Of a stretch of DNA of 64,000 nucleotides, positions 43,318 through 53,268 are shown in pieces. A program made the translations under genes and the position numbers. The DNA is taken from assembly GCA_964495075.1 (NCBI GenBank), contig CAZBUJ010000007.1, positions 1 through 64,000 of the forward strand, written 5' to 3'. The first letter of the stretch is position 1, and the number at the start of each line of letters is the position of its first letter. The DNA is from JAFGJQ01 sp964495075 (GTDB lineage Bacteria; Planctomycetota; Phycisphaerae; UBA1845). The notes beneath the pieces were generated by a model. The model was not told the DNA's origin, searched no databases, and saw only the letters and a list, made by a program, of their open reading frames with translations.

Positions 43318-44118
43318 TCAGGAGTCCAGTACGGTAGCACTTTCCGCGTCGAACAGCATCCGTCCGCCGTGATCCAGTTGGACGACCAGCGCCGATGTGG
43401 GATCCAGATCGATCACGACTCCGGAATACGCCTTACCGCCGCGGCGCAACCGCACCCGCTCGCCCAGACCGACCGCCCGGTCGCACCAGGCTTCGCGAAT
43501 CGCCGCTGGTGAGGTGTGCATGGGGGCCGTGAGCCAGTAGTCAAGCTGCTGAAGCAGCGACCGGCAGACCCGCACGCGATCGATCGGCTCGGGACTCTCC
43601 AGGTCCATGGACGTGGCCTTCTCGCGCAACGGCGGCGGGAAGTGCGTGGCGTGCTGCAGGCAGTTGAGGCCGATGCCCGCCACGAACACTCGACCGCCGG
43701 CGCGGCCGGGCCGGGACTCAACCAGCACGCCGCCAAGCTTCCGGCCTCGCACGAGCAGGTCGTTCGGCCACTTGATTTCCGCCGGCACGCCCGTGGCGGA
43801 ACGGATTGCGTCGCACGCCGCGATGGCACACAACAGGCTCAGCATGCCGCGCTCCAGCGCCCCCGTACGGTCGGCCAGCACCACGCTGCACAGGACGCTC
43901 GCCCCGCGTGGTGATTCCCACGTCCGGCCAAACCGGCCGCGACCCGCCGTCTGATGCTCGGCGAAGATCACGAGCCCTTCGCCGGCCCCGGCGTCGACTT
44001 CCTGCCACGCCACGTCGTTGGTGCTCGTCACGGAGTCGACGACCCGGATCGTCCGGGCGATGCGATGACAGCCCAAGTCGGCCGCGATAATGTCCGGTTG
44101 CAGGGGTCCGCATTCCAT
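43318..44118 (-). CDS. birA: Biotin--[acetyl-CoA-carboxylase] ligase, group I
   Basis: A 266-residue enzyme that activates biotin and attaches it to the carboxylase carrier protein. Motifs: VVDSVTSTNDVA, FAEHQTAGRGRFGRTWESPRG (the biotinyl-AMP loop, near residue 55-75), KWPNDLLVRGRKLGGVLVES and the central FVAGIGLNC. It lacks the N-terminal helix-turn-helix of regulatory BirA, so it should not be a repressor. The ATG at 44118 is used; 44139 would add 7 residues. It is the first gene of a pair with the large membrane protein. Confidence 0.92.
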   Translation of the reverse strand: MECGPLQPDIIAADLGCHRIARTIRVVDSVTSTNDVAWQEVDAGAGEGLVIFAEHQTAGRGRFGRTWESPRGASVLCSVVLADRTGALERGMLSLLCAIAACDAIRSATGVPAEIKWPNDLLVRGRKLGGVLVESRPGRAGGRVFVAGIGLNCLQHATHFPPPLREKATSMDLESPEPIDRVRVCRSLLQQLDYWLTAPMHTSPAAIREAWCDRAVGLGERVRLRRGGKAYSGVVIDLDPTSALVVQLDHGGRMLFDAESATVLDS

Positions 44119-44174
44119 GACGCACGCAGGATACCACAACCGTCCCGGGGGAAAACCACTCCACGGGCGCCGAC

Positions 44175-45983
44175 CTAGAACAGGCGGGTGTTGAACACGA
44201 GCTCAATGCGCTCGCCCACCGCGGGCGGCGTGAACGGCCGGAATTGATCATCCTTCCACTGCATCCAGTGGAGGGACGGGTCTTCCAGGGGCACGGCGAA
44301 GTGAAAAACGGCTTCGGCGGGGCGACCGTCCGGGGTCAGTTCGGTGATTTCGACCGTCATGCCGGTCAGTTCGATGCGCCGGCCGACGAGCAGCGGGAAT
44401 GCCCCGTTGCGGAAGAGGCTCTCGAAAACCCACGCGAGGAAGCCGTTCTCCGGCCGGATCGCCAGGGCGTCGCGGGACAGGCGGTGGATCATGACCGACT
44501 GCAACCCCGGGGCCAGGAATCGAGCGTGGCGGGGGACCGGTCGCCCCAGCATTTCATTCTCGACCAGAAAATGGGCGGCGTGCAAGACGCTGGGCGGGTT
44601 GACGACCACCATGTCCTGCTCCGCGATGCGCGGGTCCGGCGGCACGGGGATCGAAAACCGCTCCCACCTCTTTGGCCCGGTCGGGTGCGCGGCGCGAACG
44701 ACCAGCGCCACCGGCGCCACCAGACCATGCACCAGTCCGAACACCACGCACACCACGACCGCGAGAACTCGCCAGGCGCGACCGGGCGGACGTCCGGCCG
44801 GATCACCGAACGTCAGGCGAAACAGTTGCGCCGCCAACCCCATCCCGCCGATGCCGACGAACATCAGCAACCGGTCGGCGGGGAAGGTGGTGCAGATAGG
44901 GGGCAACGCAAACAGCAGCCCGATCGCCCAGAACCGGGCCATCGGGTCCCGTCGCCACACGGGCGTGAACACCAACACGAGAACGATCACGAACACAACG
45001 GCCAGCACCCACTGGCCCCACACGATGGCCGGGTCGGGCAAAAGGCCGATCTCGGCGGGCGGAAGTGCGAACTGGCCGAGCAGGAGAATGGGGACGCGCC
45101 CGGGCAGTGAGGCCAGGAACCGCACCGGCTCCTGGAGGGGATCGATGTACAGGCCGGCATGGGCCACGCCGTAGCCCAGCCCGGTCCACACGGCTCGCCA
45201 TGCCACGACGATGACCGCGTACGGAACCAGTACGAGCAGACGTCGCCACCATCGGCCGCGTTCGAACACGAAGGCGTGCGCGGCCAGGTAGGCGCACGTC
45301 GCGATGCCCGCCTCTTTGGCCAGCAGGCTCAACAGCAAAAACACCGACGCGGCGATCGCCCCCCACCCCCGCCCTTCCCGGCGCCATCGATCGTGGGCCA
45401 ACAGGGCGAGCACGCCGAACATCGTCGAAATCAGCACGTTGCGGTTGGCCAGGAATCCGACCGGCATGGCGTGGGCGTCGTCGAGGGCGTAGAAGAGGGC
45501 GGCCAGCCCGGCCAACCAAGGCGGCGTCAGGAAGCGGCGGTAGAGCACGGCAACCGCCGCCACGACGGCGGCGAGCCACGCGATGCTGTGGGCGTGCATC
45601 GCAACGGGATGCTCGGGCCAGAGCTGGTAGTCGATCCAGTGGGTCAGCACGGTCAACGGCCGCCAGAACGCGGCTTTGATGTGCTCGTACGTCCACCACG
45701 GGATGAAACCACGGTCGATCATCCGACCGGTGCGATGCGGGTCGCCGTCGAAGAACATGAACATGTCCATCGGGGAGGCGGCGTATTCGCGCAACACGCT
45801 GGAGCTCGTCAGCACCGCCCGCTGGTAGTGGTCATCGCCGACCCAACCGACATGCAGCGAAGAGAGCGTCAGCAGCGTCGCGATGCCGGCGGCCGTGAGT
45901 GGTACGTATCGGCTCGCCAGGAGCGCCTGGGGGATGCGCGTCCACGACGCGCTGGGACGATCGACGTGGTCCTGCGTCTGCAT
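44175..45983 (-). CDS. Polytopic membrane protein, GT-C-like
   Basis: A 602-residue protein with about 10-12 helices between residues 28 and 430. A first periplasmic loop rich in acidic and aromatic residues (HVGWVGDDHYQRAV near residue 44, with a DD pair) fits the GT-C glycosyltransferase design, where an acidic loop residue binds the metal or lipid-linked sugar. The last 170 residues are soluble and beta-rich (DPRIAEQDMVVVNPPS). No family can be named with certainty. It starts a stretch of four similar large membrane proteins. Confidence 0.7.
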   Translation of the reverse strand: MQTQDHVDRPSASWTRIPQALLASRYVPLTAAGIATLLTLSSLHVGWVGDDHYQRAVLTSSSVLREYAASPMDMFMFFDGDPHRTGRMIDRGFIPWWTYEHIKAAFWRPLTVLTHWIDYQLWPEHPVAMHAHSIAWLAAVVAAVAVLYRRFLTPPWLAGLAALFYALDDAHAMPVGFLANRNVLISTMFGVLALLAHDRWRREGRGWGAIAASVFLLLSLLAKEAGIATCAYLAAHAFVFERGRWWRRLLVLVPYAVIVVAWRAVWTGLGYGVAHAGLYIDPLQEPVRFLASLPGRVPILLLGQFALPPAEIGLLPDPAIVWGQWVLAVVFVIVLVLVFTPVWRRDPMARFWAIGLLFALPPICTTFPADRLLMFVGIGGMGLAAQLFRLTFGDPAGRPPGRAWRVLAVVVCVVFGLVHGLVAPVALVVRAAHPTGPKRWERFSIPVPPDPRIAEQDMVVVNPPSVLHAAHFLVENEMLGRPVPRHARFLAPGLQSVMIHRLSRDALAIRPENGFLAWVFESLFRNGAFPLLVGRRIELTGMTVEITELTPDGRPAEAVFHFAVPLEDPSLHWMQWKDDQFRPFTPPAVGERIELVFNTRLF

Positions 45984-46162
45984 ACTCGCTTCCTGCTGCT
46001 CGCCTGCCCGCGGCTATCCGCCCCGCGGAGCCGCCCCGCACGGATGCGTGCCCGACGGTAACGATGCCCGACGGGCCCTCCATCCGTCAACCAGTGGCGG
46101 TGCCGGACCGGCCGATCTATGGATAGTTGCGACGCGGGACACGAATTCTTACGATCGCCGTC

Positions 46163-47773
46163 GTGACACCGGAATCACAAGGTCCACCGGCAGCGGCGCC
46201 GGCGCGCCCATTTCGTGGCGCGCTGCTGCTGCTTGTCCCGGTCGCCCTGCTCATCCTGTTCCGGTTGCACGCGTTCGGGGGTCCGCTAGAGACGGACGAG
46301 TGCAACTACGCCTACATCGGCGAACGACTGCTGGCCGGTGACCGGCTCTACGTCGATCTGTGGGATCATCAACCGCCCGGCGTGTTCCTTCTGTTCAGCG
46401 GGCTCATCGCGGTGATCGGGAAGTCGGAGACGGCCATCCGCGCGTTCGCCATGGTCTGGGCGCTGGCCACCTGCCTGCTGATCTACCGCTGCGTTCGGTC
46501 GGGCCTGGGGCCGCGGGCGGCCTGGTTCGCCGCGTTGCTGTTCGCCTTTGCGTCAAGCGATCCCGGCATGGCTGGTGAGGGGGCGAATCGCGAAATCTAC
46601 ATGAACGCCTTGGCGATGGGCGGGCTGGCGCTGCTGCTCCCGGTCGGGCGGGGCGACCGGGCTGTTCCCCGTTCACTCGTCCGCGTCGGGTTGTCGGGTG
46701 TGCTGCTCGGGCTGGCCTCGACGATCAAGACCGTGGCGGCCGCCCAATGGCTGTGCCTGGCCATCGCGCTGGGTCTGTGGCAGTGGCGTCGTGAACGCCA
46801 GCCGCTGCGGCGCGTGGCGTTGCTGATTCTCGTATTCGGGCTCGGGCCTGCGCTGATCTGGGCGGGCCTGCTTCTCTACTTCGCCGCGACCGACCGGTTG
46901 ACGTTGTTCTGGGAAGCCGTGTTCGCGTACAACGTCGGCTACAGCGGGCTCGGCTCGGGCATCCTTGGACGCTTCGGCGCGTTCTTCACGCGGTGGGATG
47001 TGTTCCGCACCGCCCTACCACTCTGGCTCGGCGGTGCGGCGGGTTTGATCATCGCCGCCGTGCAATGGAGGCGTCGGACACCGTGGTCGGTCCTGGTCGT
47101 GGCCATGACGGTCGGCAGTTACATCGCGACCTCCCTGCCCGGGCTGTTCTGGAACCATTACTACCTGCTTACGCTCCCCTGCCTGGCGATTCTGGCCGCC
47201 GCGTTGTTCGATGCAGTTTCACCGGCCGGGGCGACGACGCCGAAACCGACCAACCGTCGTCAAGTGATTGCCGTCGCTTTCGCGGTGACGTTGTGCAGCG
47301 CGTTGTTGGCCTGCCAGGCGCTGTGGTACCTGCTCGCGCCGACCGACGCGGTAGGCTTCCCGCGGTACCGCGGGCCGCGCATGTTGTGGGTCCGGGATCA
47401 GGCCGCCCACCTCGCCACCGTGACCGAACCGGACGACACCGTCTTCGTCTGGGGCCGGGCGGATACGGGCATGTACTACTACGCCGACCGCCGCTGCGCG
47501 TCGCGATTTACGATGATCGGTGGTTTGATCGGCGACGATCCGGCCACGCGCCAGCGGCAGAGTCTGTTGCTGGCGGACCTCACCCGCCATCCGCCGCGCG
47601 TCATTGTTATCAAACTCTCGAAGCACAACCCGCCGTTCCCGGATCTGCAGCGGTTCCTGCAGAAGCATCGGTACGTGTCGGCCGGACGGGATCCGGGTCG
47701 CATGGAGGTGCTGTGCGACGTGGAGCGCCCGATTCCACGGATTGACTGGACCTGGTCGAGAGAGCCGCGATGA
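46163..47773 (+). CDS. GT-C family glycosyltransferase (PMT/ArnT-like)
   Basis: A 536-residue membrane protein with about 11 helices. The first loop has the acidic motif ETDECNYAYIGERLLAGDRLY, close to the dolichol/undecaprenyl-phosphate-mannose type transferases; DxE-like residues near residue 45 would coordinate the donor. The loop motif DLWDHQPPGVFLLF and a periplasmic C-terminal part (DTVFVWGRADTGMYYYA, near residue 430) follow the PMT_2 style. The start is unclear: GTG at 46163 or TTG at 46127. The next gene overlaps by four bases (ATGA). Confidence 0.75.
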   Translation: MTPESQGPPAAAPARPFRGALLLLVPVALLILFRLHAFGGPLETDECNYAYIGERLLAGDRLYVDLWDHQPPGVFLLFSGLIAVIGKSETAIRAFAMVWALATCLLIYRCVRSGLGPRAAWFAALLFAFASSDPGMAGEGANREIYMNALAMGGLALLLPVGRGDRAVPRSLVRVGLSGVLLGLASTIKTVAAAQWLCLAIALGLWQWRRERQPLRRVALLILVFGLGPALIWAGLLLYFAATDRLTLFWEAVFAYNVGYSGLGSGILGRFGAFFTRWDVFRTALPLWLGGAAGLIIAAVQWRRRTPWSVLVVAMTVGSYIATSLPGLFWNHYYLLTLPCLAILAAALFDAVSPAGATTPKPTNRRQVIAVAFAVTLCSALLACQALWYLLAPTDAVGFPRYRGPRMLWVRDQAAHLATVTEPDDTVFVWGRADTGMYYYADRRCASRFTMIGGLIGDDPATRQRQSLLLADLTRHPPRVIVIKLSKHNPPFPDLQRFLQKHRYVSAGRDPGRMEVLCDVERPIPRIDWTWSREPR

Positions 47774-49311
47774 GCGCGACCGCATCGCCAACCGAGGACG
47801 GTTCCAACGACTCCGGCGTGGAGCGCGGGGCGGCCCCGCGCGGTGCGGGGTGGCTTGTCGGCGGCTCACTCGTCCTGGGCGTGTTGATCCGGCTTTACGT
47901 CGTACTCCTGCCGCCGACGCCGGCCATGATGTGGGACCACCATGAATACATCTGCTGGGGCGTGCTGATGGACCGAGAAGGCTTCGTGGCCCTCTACGAT
48001 CACCCGCCCGCCCTGCACCTGATGTGGAGCCCGCGTTCCGGGCAGCGCCACGTCGTAAGCCCGGGCGAGGAACGCGTCTGCAACTATCCGCCTGGCACGG
48101 CCTACATCTTGTACCTCGATACGAAGTTGCTCAAACTGCTGGATGACACACTGGCCTCCAACACGCCGGCCGCCCGTGTTGTCTTCTGCGCCGCCTCGAT
48201 GATTGGTGACGTCGTTCTGGCACTCGGCTGCTTTGCCATCGTCGGGCTGTCCGGTCGTCGAATGGCGGCGGCGGTCGCGTTCGCCGTGGCGATCCTCGCG
48301 CCACCGCTCATCGTCGATTCCGCCCACTGGGGCCAGACCGACAGCTGGGTCCTCGCCCCGGCGGTGTGGATGGTCTGGGCGATGATGCGAAAGCAATGGC
48401 TTGCGGCGGGAGTGCTGTGGGGACTGGCGCTCGCGTTCAAGACCCAAGGCGTGCTGCTGGCCCCGGTCTGGCTGGTCGCGCTGCTGCTCGGCCCGGCCCG
48501 CAGGCGGATCATGGCTGGGGCGGTCGTCGCCGGCGGCGTGCTCGTGCTGGCCGGTCTGCCGTTCATGTTCCACTCCGGGCTGGCGTGGCTGCATCGCGGC
48601 TTCCTGTACAACCTGCTGCACGCCTACAAGCTGACGACGCTGAAGGCGTTCAACATCTGGTACGTGGACCTGCTGCTCTGTGAGAACCAGGACGCCACGG
48701 TCAAGCTGGCCGGGCTTGCCAAAGATGTGTGGGGGAAGGTTCTTCTGCTGACCGGCCTGGGCGTGACGACGCTGCTCCTGCTGACGCGGTATCGCTCGCG
48801 CCGGCCCGATGTGCTGCTCCGGTTCGCCGCCGTGCTGTTGTTGCTGGTCGTGTTGTTGCCCACCCGCGTGCATGAGCGTTACATCGTTCTGCCCCTGCCG
48901 TTCCTGGCGTGTACGGCCGCGCTGTGCCGGCGGCTCTGGTGGGGCCTCGTGCCGTTGCTGGTGGCGGCGACGTTCCAGATCACCGCCTTGGATTGGCTCC
49001 GATTCGGGGCCGACGCGTGGGCCCGGCACCAAACGGAGGCGATCGCGAAACTGACGAGGGAGTACGACGCGTTGCGCGAGCAGCTTCCGCCGGATGAGTT
49101 CGCCACGTTACCGCCTCCGCGCGAGCAGTTCGAGCGGTTCCGTGATCAACTCCGCGAAGACGTTCGCCGCGAACGGGCGAAACGCAACGTCGCCCCACGC
49201 GAATGGGCGCTGACGATCCTCGAGATCGTCGCCGCCGCGCTGTGCCTGGTCTTCGCGATCCCCGGATGCCGGGCCGGACCGAGCGCCGCTACGACGGCTC
49301 CCAGACCTTGA
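47770..49311 (+). CDS. GT-C family glycosyltransferase
   Basis: A 513-residue protein with about 11 helices, coupled by ATGA overlap to the preceding gene, so probably co-expressed and acting in the same pathway. The first loop has MMWDHHEYICWG (acidic motif). The motif DSAHWGQTDSWVL (about residues 181-194) resembles the HWGQxDS motif of ALG6/8-like and GT87-like polyprenol-P-sugar transferases. RVHERY near residue 370 resembles a donor-side motif of PIG-M/ALG type enzymes. The C-terminal 100 residues are a charged helical tail with a last hydrophobic stretch. It overlaps the convergent neighbour by 23 bp. Confidence 0.75.
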   Translation: MSATASPTEDGSNDSGVERGAAPRGAGWLVGGSLVLGVLIRLYVVLLPPTPAMMWDHHEYICWGVLMDREGFVALYDHPPALHLMWSPRSGQRHVVSPGEERVCNYPPGTAYILYLDTKLLKLLDDTLASNTPAARVVFCAASMIGDVVLALGCFAIVGLSGRRMAAAVAFAVAILAPPLIVDSAHWGQTDSWVLAPAVWMVWAMMRKQWLAAGVLWGLALAFKTQGVLLAPVWLVALLLGPARRRIMAGAVVAGGVLVLAGLPFMFHSGLAWLHRGFLYNLLHAYKLTTLKAFNIWYVDLLLCENQDATVKLAGLAKDVWGKVLLLTGLGVTTLLLLTRYRSRRPDVLLRFAAVLLLLVVLLPTRVHERYIVLPLPFLACTAALCRRLWWGLVPLLVAATFQITALDWLRFGADAWARHQTEAIAKLTREYDALREQLPPDEFATLPPPREQFERFRDQLREDVRRERAKRNVAPREWALTILEIVAAALCLVFAIPGCRAGPSAATTAPRP

Positions 49312-51010
49312 TTTCGAACCGGACCCGGCCGTACGCGTCCAGCACGTGGTGTAACACGGGCACGCCATCCAGCTCGCCCGGCCGCACGATGAACAGGGCG
49401 CGCTCCTGCCGGCGATTGGTGAACTGATCGTGAAGGACATCGGGCCGCGTGCTCATCACGAACGGCCCCATACGACGGATGACGTGGAACTGGTCTTCCG
49501 GCGGTCGGTACAGCACCGTCTTGTCCCACGCCTGAAAAACCGCCGGCTCGACCGGCAGATACAACAGCACGTAGACGTACGGTTGAAAGCTGAACCACGG
49601 GTCAGGGAGCGGCTGTCCGTTCTTGCCCTTGACCTTGACCTGGTCCGAGATGAACACGCGGTCGTAGTCCTGCCAGCGGTCGCGGATCAGCAGCACCGCG
49701 TCGCGGAGGTCGGTCTGGTAGACACAGTGGAAGTACGGGTGCCGGGCGTAGGTCCCGAAGTACCTCCACATCATGTTCCCCCCGAACCCGAGCACCACGG
49801 CGGCGCAGACCACACTCAACACCCGAGCCTGCATCCGCGAACGCACCATCGACGTCGCGAACACGATGCCCGTGGCGGCGAGCCACTGATGAGCGCCCAA
49901 GCCACACGCGGAGCGAAGGGCGTGGGCACCGCTGGCCGTCAACGCGCCGGCTATCGGATGCAGGAGCAGCCACGCGAGTAACAACGCATACACCCGATTG
50001 CGCCGCCAGCCGACGACCAGGGCGACCATTCCCAGCGGCAGGAGGGGCAGCAGGTACCCGTTGACCTGCCCGCCACGCAGGATGGACTGCTGCGGCGACG
50101 TGTCACCCTTGGCGAAGAGCCAGTCCCACCCGAAATGCTCGACATAGTGCGTGGCCACCGTCCGGATCACCTGGCCCGGTCCCCAACCCTGATGGAAGAC
50201 GGACACGTTTTCCGCACGCTGATTGATCTTGTCCCACTGGGTCGCGGTCAGCCACGCCATCGGTGCGAGCACGACGATCATCGCCGCCAGAGCCGCCAAC
50301 ATCGCCACCCGCGAGCCCCGGTCCCGCCACGCCGCGCGGAACGTCCGGCGATAGACCACCGCCGCCACCAGGAGCAGCGCGGGCAGGAACAGCTTCATCG
50401 AAGCGTACGAATAGGGCGCAAGCCCGACGGCGACGCCGAATGCCACCATCCACGGCCAGCGTAACGTCACGCGGTTGTCGCCGTCACCGGACTTCCCGTT
50501 CAGCGGCCAACCGGCCAGGGAGAGCGTCAGCAGGGCCAACACCGGAAACAGTGGCGTCAATGCGGCCTCGTGCCCAAACCGGCTGAGTTGCAGGTGCCAT
50601 GGAGACAGGATCAGAAACAGGCTCGCCCAAAACGCGACCCGCGGGTCGCACACGCGGCGCACCAGCACATAAAGACAGGCGATCGTGAGTACGCCACACA
50701 GCGCGGCCGGGAGCCGCACGGCGACCGTCGCGTTCTCCACGCCAAGCACGCCGATGAACGGCACGGTCAGGTAGGCATACAGGGCCGGCCGGTGGTCGCT
50801 GCGGCCGAACGCCTCCAGCAGGATCGGCCAGCGGTGACCCCAGCGGTCCGCGCCGGTCTCGAGGATGGAATAAGCGTCGTACGCATTGCTCGCCTCGTCC
50901 TGGTTGATGGCCGGGGGGGCCCATGCCAGCCCGGGCAGACGCAGGGCAGCCGCCAGCACCAGCAGGCCGCCAACGACGGACGCTTCGCGCCTTGAGAACG
51001 GGGCGGTCAT
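49289..51010 (-). CDS. GT-C family glycosyltransferase (PMT_2/ArnT-like)
   Basis: A 573-residue membrane protein with about 11 helices in residues 10-430. The first loop has the acidic motif INQDEASNAYDAYSILETG (near residue 35). The motif RSDHRPALYAYLTVPF and the helix-end sequence LSPWHLQLSRFGHEAALTPLFP follow the ArnT/PMT_2 pattern. A periplasmic C-terminal domain ends the protein. It is tail-to-tail with the previous gene. The lipid-linked donor and acceptor are unknown; neighbours suggest cell-surface sugar modification. Confidence 0.78.
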   Translation of the reverse strand: MTAPFSRREASVVGGLLVLAAALRLPGLAWAPPAINQDEASNAYDAYSILETGADRWGHRWPILLEAFGRSDHRPALYAYLTVPFIGVLGVENATVAVRLPAALCGVLTIACLYVLVRRVCDPRVAFWASLFLILSPWHLQLSRFGHEAALTPLFPVLALLTLSLAGWPLNGKSGDGDNRVTLRWPWMVAFGVAVGLAPYSYASMKLFLPALLLVAAVVYRRTFRAAWRDRGSRVAMLAALAAMIVVLAPMAWLTATQWDKINQRAENVSVFHQGWGPGQVIRTVATHYVEHFGWDWLFAKGDTSPQQSILRGGQVNGYLLPLLPLGMVALVVGWRRNRVYALLLAWLLLHPIAGALTASGAHALRSACGLGAHQWLAATGIVFATSMVRSRMQARVLSVVCAAVVLGFGGNMMWRYFGTYARHPYFHCVYQTDLRDAVLLIRDRWQDYDRVFISDQVKVKGKNGQPLPDPWFSFQPYVYVLLYLPVEPAVFQAWDKTVLYRPPEDQFHVIRRMGPFVMSTRPDVLHDQFTNRRQERALFIVRPGELDGVPVLHHVLDAYGRVRFEIKVWEPS

Positions 51011-51235
51011 GCCGAGATTCTAGTGGCATCGCGGGTTCCCGCCATCCCCTTTCCCGCCCACCGCGCGTCGCGATATTGACCGCGCGAATGAAAAAGTGGA
51101 TAAGTGTGCTATGCGGTTACGCGTACGTACGGCGGTACGGCGGGCGGCGGCCTCCGGCCGGGAGAGTGGAATCCTAGCACAGTTGATCCGCAGGGCACGG
51201 CAGGCAAATCGCGTTCACGATCCGGACGTCGCTCC

Positions 51236-51997
51236 ATGCTGACGTGTTCTCTCCAATCCGGTTCCAACGGCAACGCCATCTACGTCGAGGCAAACGGCGT
51301 GAGGCTGTTGTTCGACGCCGGGATCAGCGGCCGGCAGGCGGATCAACGTCTCCGGACGCACGGGCGTGAGATTCGCGACATCGACGCCCTGATCATCTCG
51401 CACGACCACGCGGACCACGTGCGGTGTGCGGGCATCTACCATCGCAAGTTCCGCATCCCCATCTACATGACGACGTTGACCGAACGCAGCGTGCGCAGGT
51501 CACTGGGCGTCGTGTCCAACGTGCATCGCTTCCAGACCGGTGATCGATTGACGTTCGGGCCGGTGACGGTCCACACCTTCGCCACCCCGCACGACGCGAT
51601 GGACGGGGCGGCATTCATCGTCGAGTGTGAGGGCAAACGGCTGGGCATCATGACCGACCTCGGGCACCCGTTCCGCGGCCTGCTCGGGGCCCTCGCCTGG
51701 TGCGACGCCGCCTACCTCGAAAGCAACCACGACGTGGACATGCTGGCGTTCGGGCCCTACCCGCAGTGGCTCAAGAATCGCGTCTCCGGCGCCGGCGGGC
51801 ACCTGTCCAACGCCCAGGCGGCCGACCTGCTCCAGCGGTGCGGCAAGGACCGCCCGTGCTGGGTCGCCCTATCACACCTCAGCCAGGAAAACAACGAGCC
51901 GGAAATCGCGCTGGAGACCAACCGCAGCGCGGTCGGCAAGCTCTACCCGTTCACCGTGGCGTCCCGCCATGATGTCTCGCCGTTGATGGAAGTGTAA
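51236..51997 (+). CDS. Metallo-beta-lactamase fold hydrolase (WalJ/YycJ-like)
   Basis: A 253-residue cytoplasmic enzyme. The start at 51236 gives the family N-terminus LTCSLQSGSNGNAIYVEA. Metal-binding signature HDHADHV is at about residues 56-62; the later ligands are in TFATPHDAMDG, MTDLGH and AYLESNHDVDML, and the C-terminal SHLSQENNEP is typical. The family includes YycJ/VicX proteins, thought to be nucleases linked to the WalKR system, but the substrate is not established here. Confidence 0.88.
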   Translation: MLTCSLQSGSNGNAIYVEANGVRLLFDAGISGRQADQRLRTHGREIRDIDALIISHDHADHVRCAGIYHRKFRIPIYMTTLTERSVRRSLGVVSNVHRFQTGDRLTFGPVTVHTFATPHDAMDGAAFIVECEGKRLGIMTDLGHPFRGLLGALAWCDAAYLESNHDVDMLAFGPYPQWLKNRVSGAGGHLSNAQAADLLQRCGKDRPCWVALSHLSQENNEPEIALETNRSAVGKLYPFTVASRHDVSPLMEV

Positions 51998-52055
51998 AGG
52001 GCCGATGCCGCGTGAGCGTTGGCCTGATCGTCGCCCCGACCGGGCAGGTCGGAGG

Positions 52056-52074
52056 TGGTGGCGTTGCGCCACCA
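52056..52074. terminator. Perfect 8-bp hairpin between convergent genes
   Basis: TGGTGGCG (52056-52063) and CGCCACCA (52067-52074) pair around a 3-base loop, between the MBL gene end and the stop of the small zinc-ribbon-like gene. No U tract is visible. Confidence 0.45.
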
Positions 52075-52141
52075 TGCGTACACGTTCGGGCGGGCAGGGG
52101 CGCCGCGGGGCATGATCGGTGGGGCGGTGTGACGTTTCACC

Positions 52142-52462
52142 TCAGTAGAAGGGGGGCCGGTCGTCTTCGTGGTTCTGGTCGTCCTCGTCGTCTTCGTCGT
52201 CGTACCCCTGTTTCCAGGCGTCGGCCTCGTCGGCGTCGTCCAGCTCACGCTCCATCTGTCGCAGCATCTTCTCCTGGAGCGGCGCCATCCGCTGGTACAT
52301 GCGAACCGTCTGCTGATACGCCTGCACCATCGTGTCCAGCTTGATCAGTTGCCATTTCACCAGGCACTCGGGCTCTTTGATGTTCGTGAACGGATCGCAC
52401 GCCAAGGCGAATTCGCCGCCGGGGCCCTCGTGGTAATGCTCGCAGTTTTTGCATTGGATCAT
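52142..52462 (-). CDS. Small Cys-rich protein with acidic tail
   Basis: A 106-residue protein. The N-terminus has a likely zinc site (CKNCEHYH, then CDPF and CLVKW). The middle is a long helix (KLDTMVQAYQQTVRMYQRMA). The last 25 residues are almost all Asp and Glu (DDEDDEDDQNHEDD). An alternative start at 52486 would add 8 residues. No family recognised. Confidence 0.6.
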   Translation of the reverse strand: MIQCKNCEHYHEGPGGEFALACDPFTNIKEPECLVKWQLIKLDTMVQAYQQTVRMYQRMAPLQEKMLRQMERELDDADEADAWKQGYDDEDDEDDQNHEDDRPPFY

Positions 52463-52570
52463 GATTCGGTTCCCGCCCAATCGCATGAACGAGCGAACGA
52501 CTATTCTAGGTCGCCGCGCCGGCAAAAGTCACCCGCCACCCGACGGGATCGCGCGAATAACCGCGGAAGT

Positions 52571-53125
52571 TCAGTCCGAAGGGGGGGCGGCTTGCGCCAG
52601 GATCGTTTCGAGGATCTGCTGCTCCATCGCCCGATCGCGCCCGCAAACGCGCCACGACGCGTTCTGGGCCTCCGACGTCGCGGCGTCACGTTCCGCCGGC
52701 GTCTCGCTGGGGATGTCGCTGATGGTGTGTTCGCGGGCACGGAGTCGGCGGGCCTCGGTCTCGTACTCCTCGATGACGACCTTGCAGGCCACCTTCACCG
52801 CTTCGTTGGCCGGCAGCACGTGCACGTGGGCCACCCGTCGCACCCGGCGCGTTCGACCCAGCACGCCGCTGACCGGACGGGCCGTCTCCGCCTCCTGCGA
52901 TTCGATGGGATAGGTTTCCACGATGCCCTCCGTCGCGTCCATGCGAGCGACTTCGAAGCCCTGGGCGCGAACCGCCTTCGCCGCGGTCGGCACCACGATC
53001 GCCCGAGAGCCGAACGGGATTTCGCGAATACTGTACCCCACCCGGGTCGGGCCCTGGCTCTGCTCGCTGCAACCGGTCGCTCCCATGACGGCCACGCCCA
53101 ATGCGATTACCGCGATCCTGCTCAT
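52571..53125 (-). CDS. Exported lipoprotein of unknown function
   Basis: A 184-residue lipoprotein. The start at 53125 has AAGGAGG with 7-8 base spacing, one of the best ribosome sites in the window. The signal MSRIAVIALGVAVMGATGC ends in a lipobox. The mature protein is a mixed alpha/beta domain (TAAKAVRAQGFEVARMDATEG, VIEEYETEARRLRARE). No family recognised; the beta-alpha order slightly resembles small periplasmic domains of TPR/lipoprotein type. Confidence 0.7.
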   Translation of the reverse strand: MSRIAVIALGVAVMGATGCSEQSQGPTRVGYSIREIPFGSRAIVVPTAAKAVRAQGFEVARMDATEGIVETYPIESQEAETARPVSGVLGRTRRVRRVAHVHVLPANEAVKVACKVVIEEYETEARRLRAREHTISDIPSETPAERDAATSEAQNASWRVCGRDRAMEQQILETILAQAAPPSD

Positions 53126-53268
53126 CGTGGAACCTCCTTCGTCTGGGGATCGAGGGGATCGTACACCGCCAATCCCCACGTGTCCAAGGCAAACCGCCGG
53201 CAAACCAGTGGAGAGCGACCACTTCTCCAGCTATACTGCGACCCGGCCCGCACGGCGCGGATCATCCT

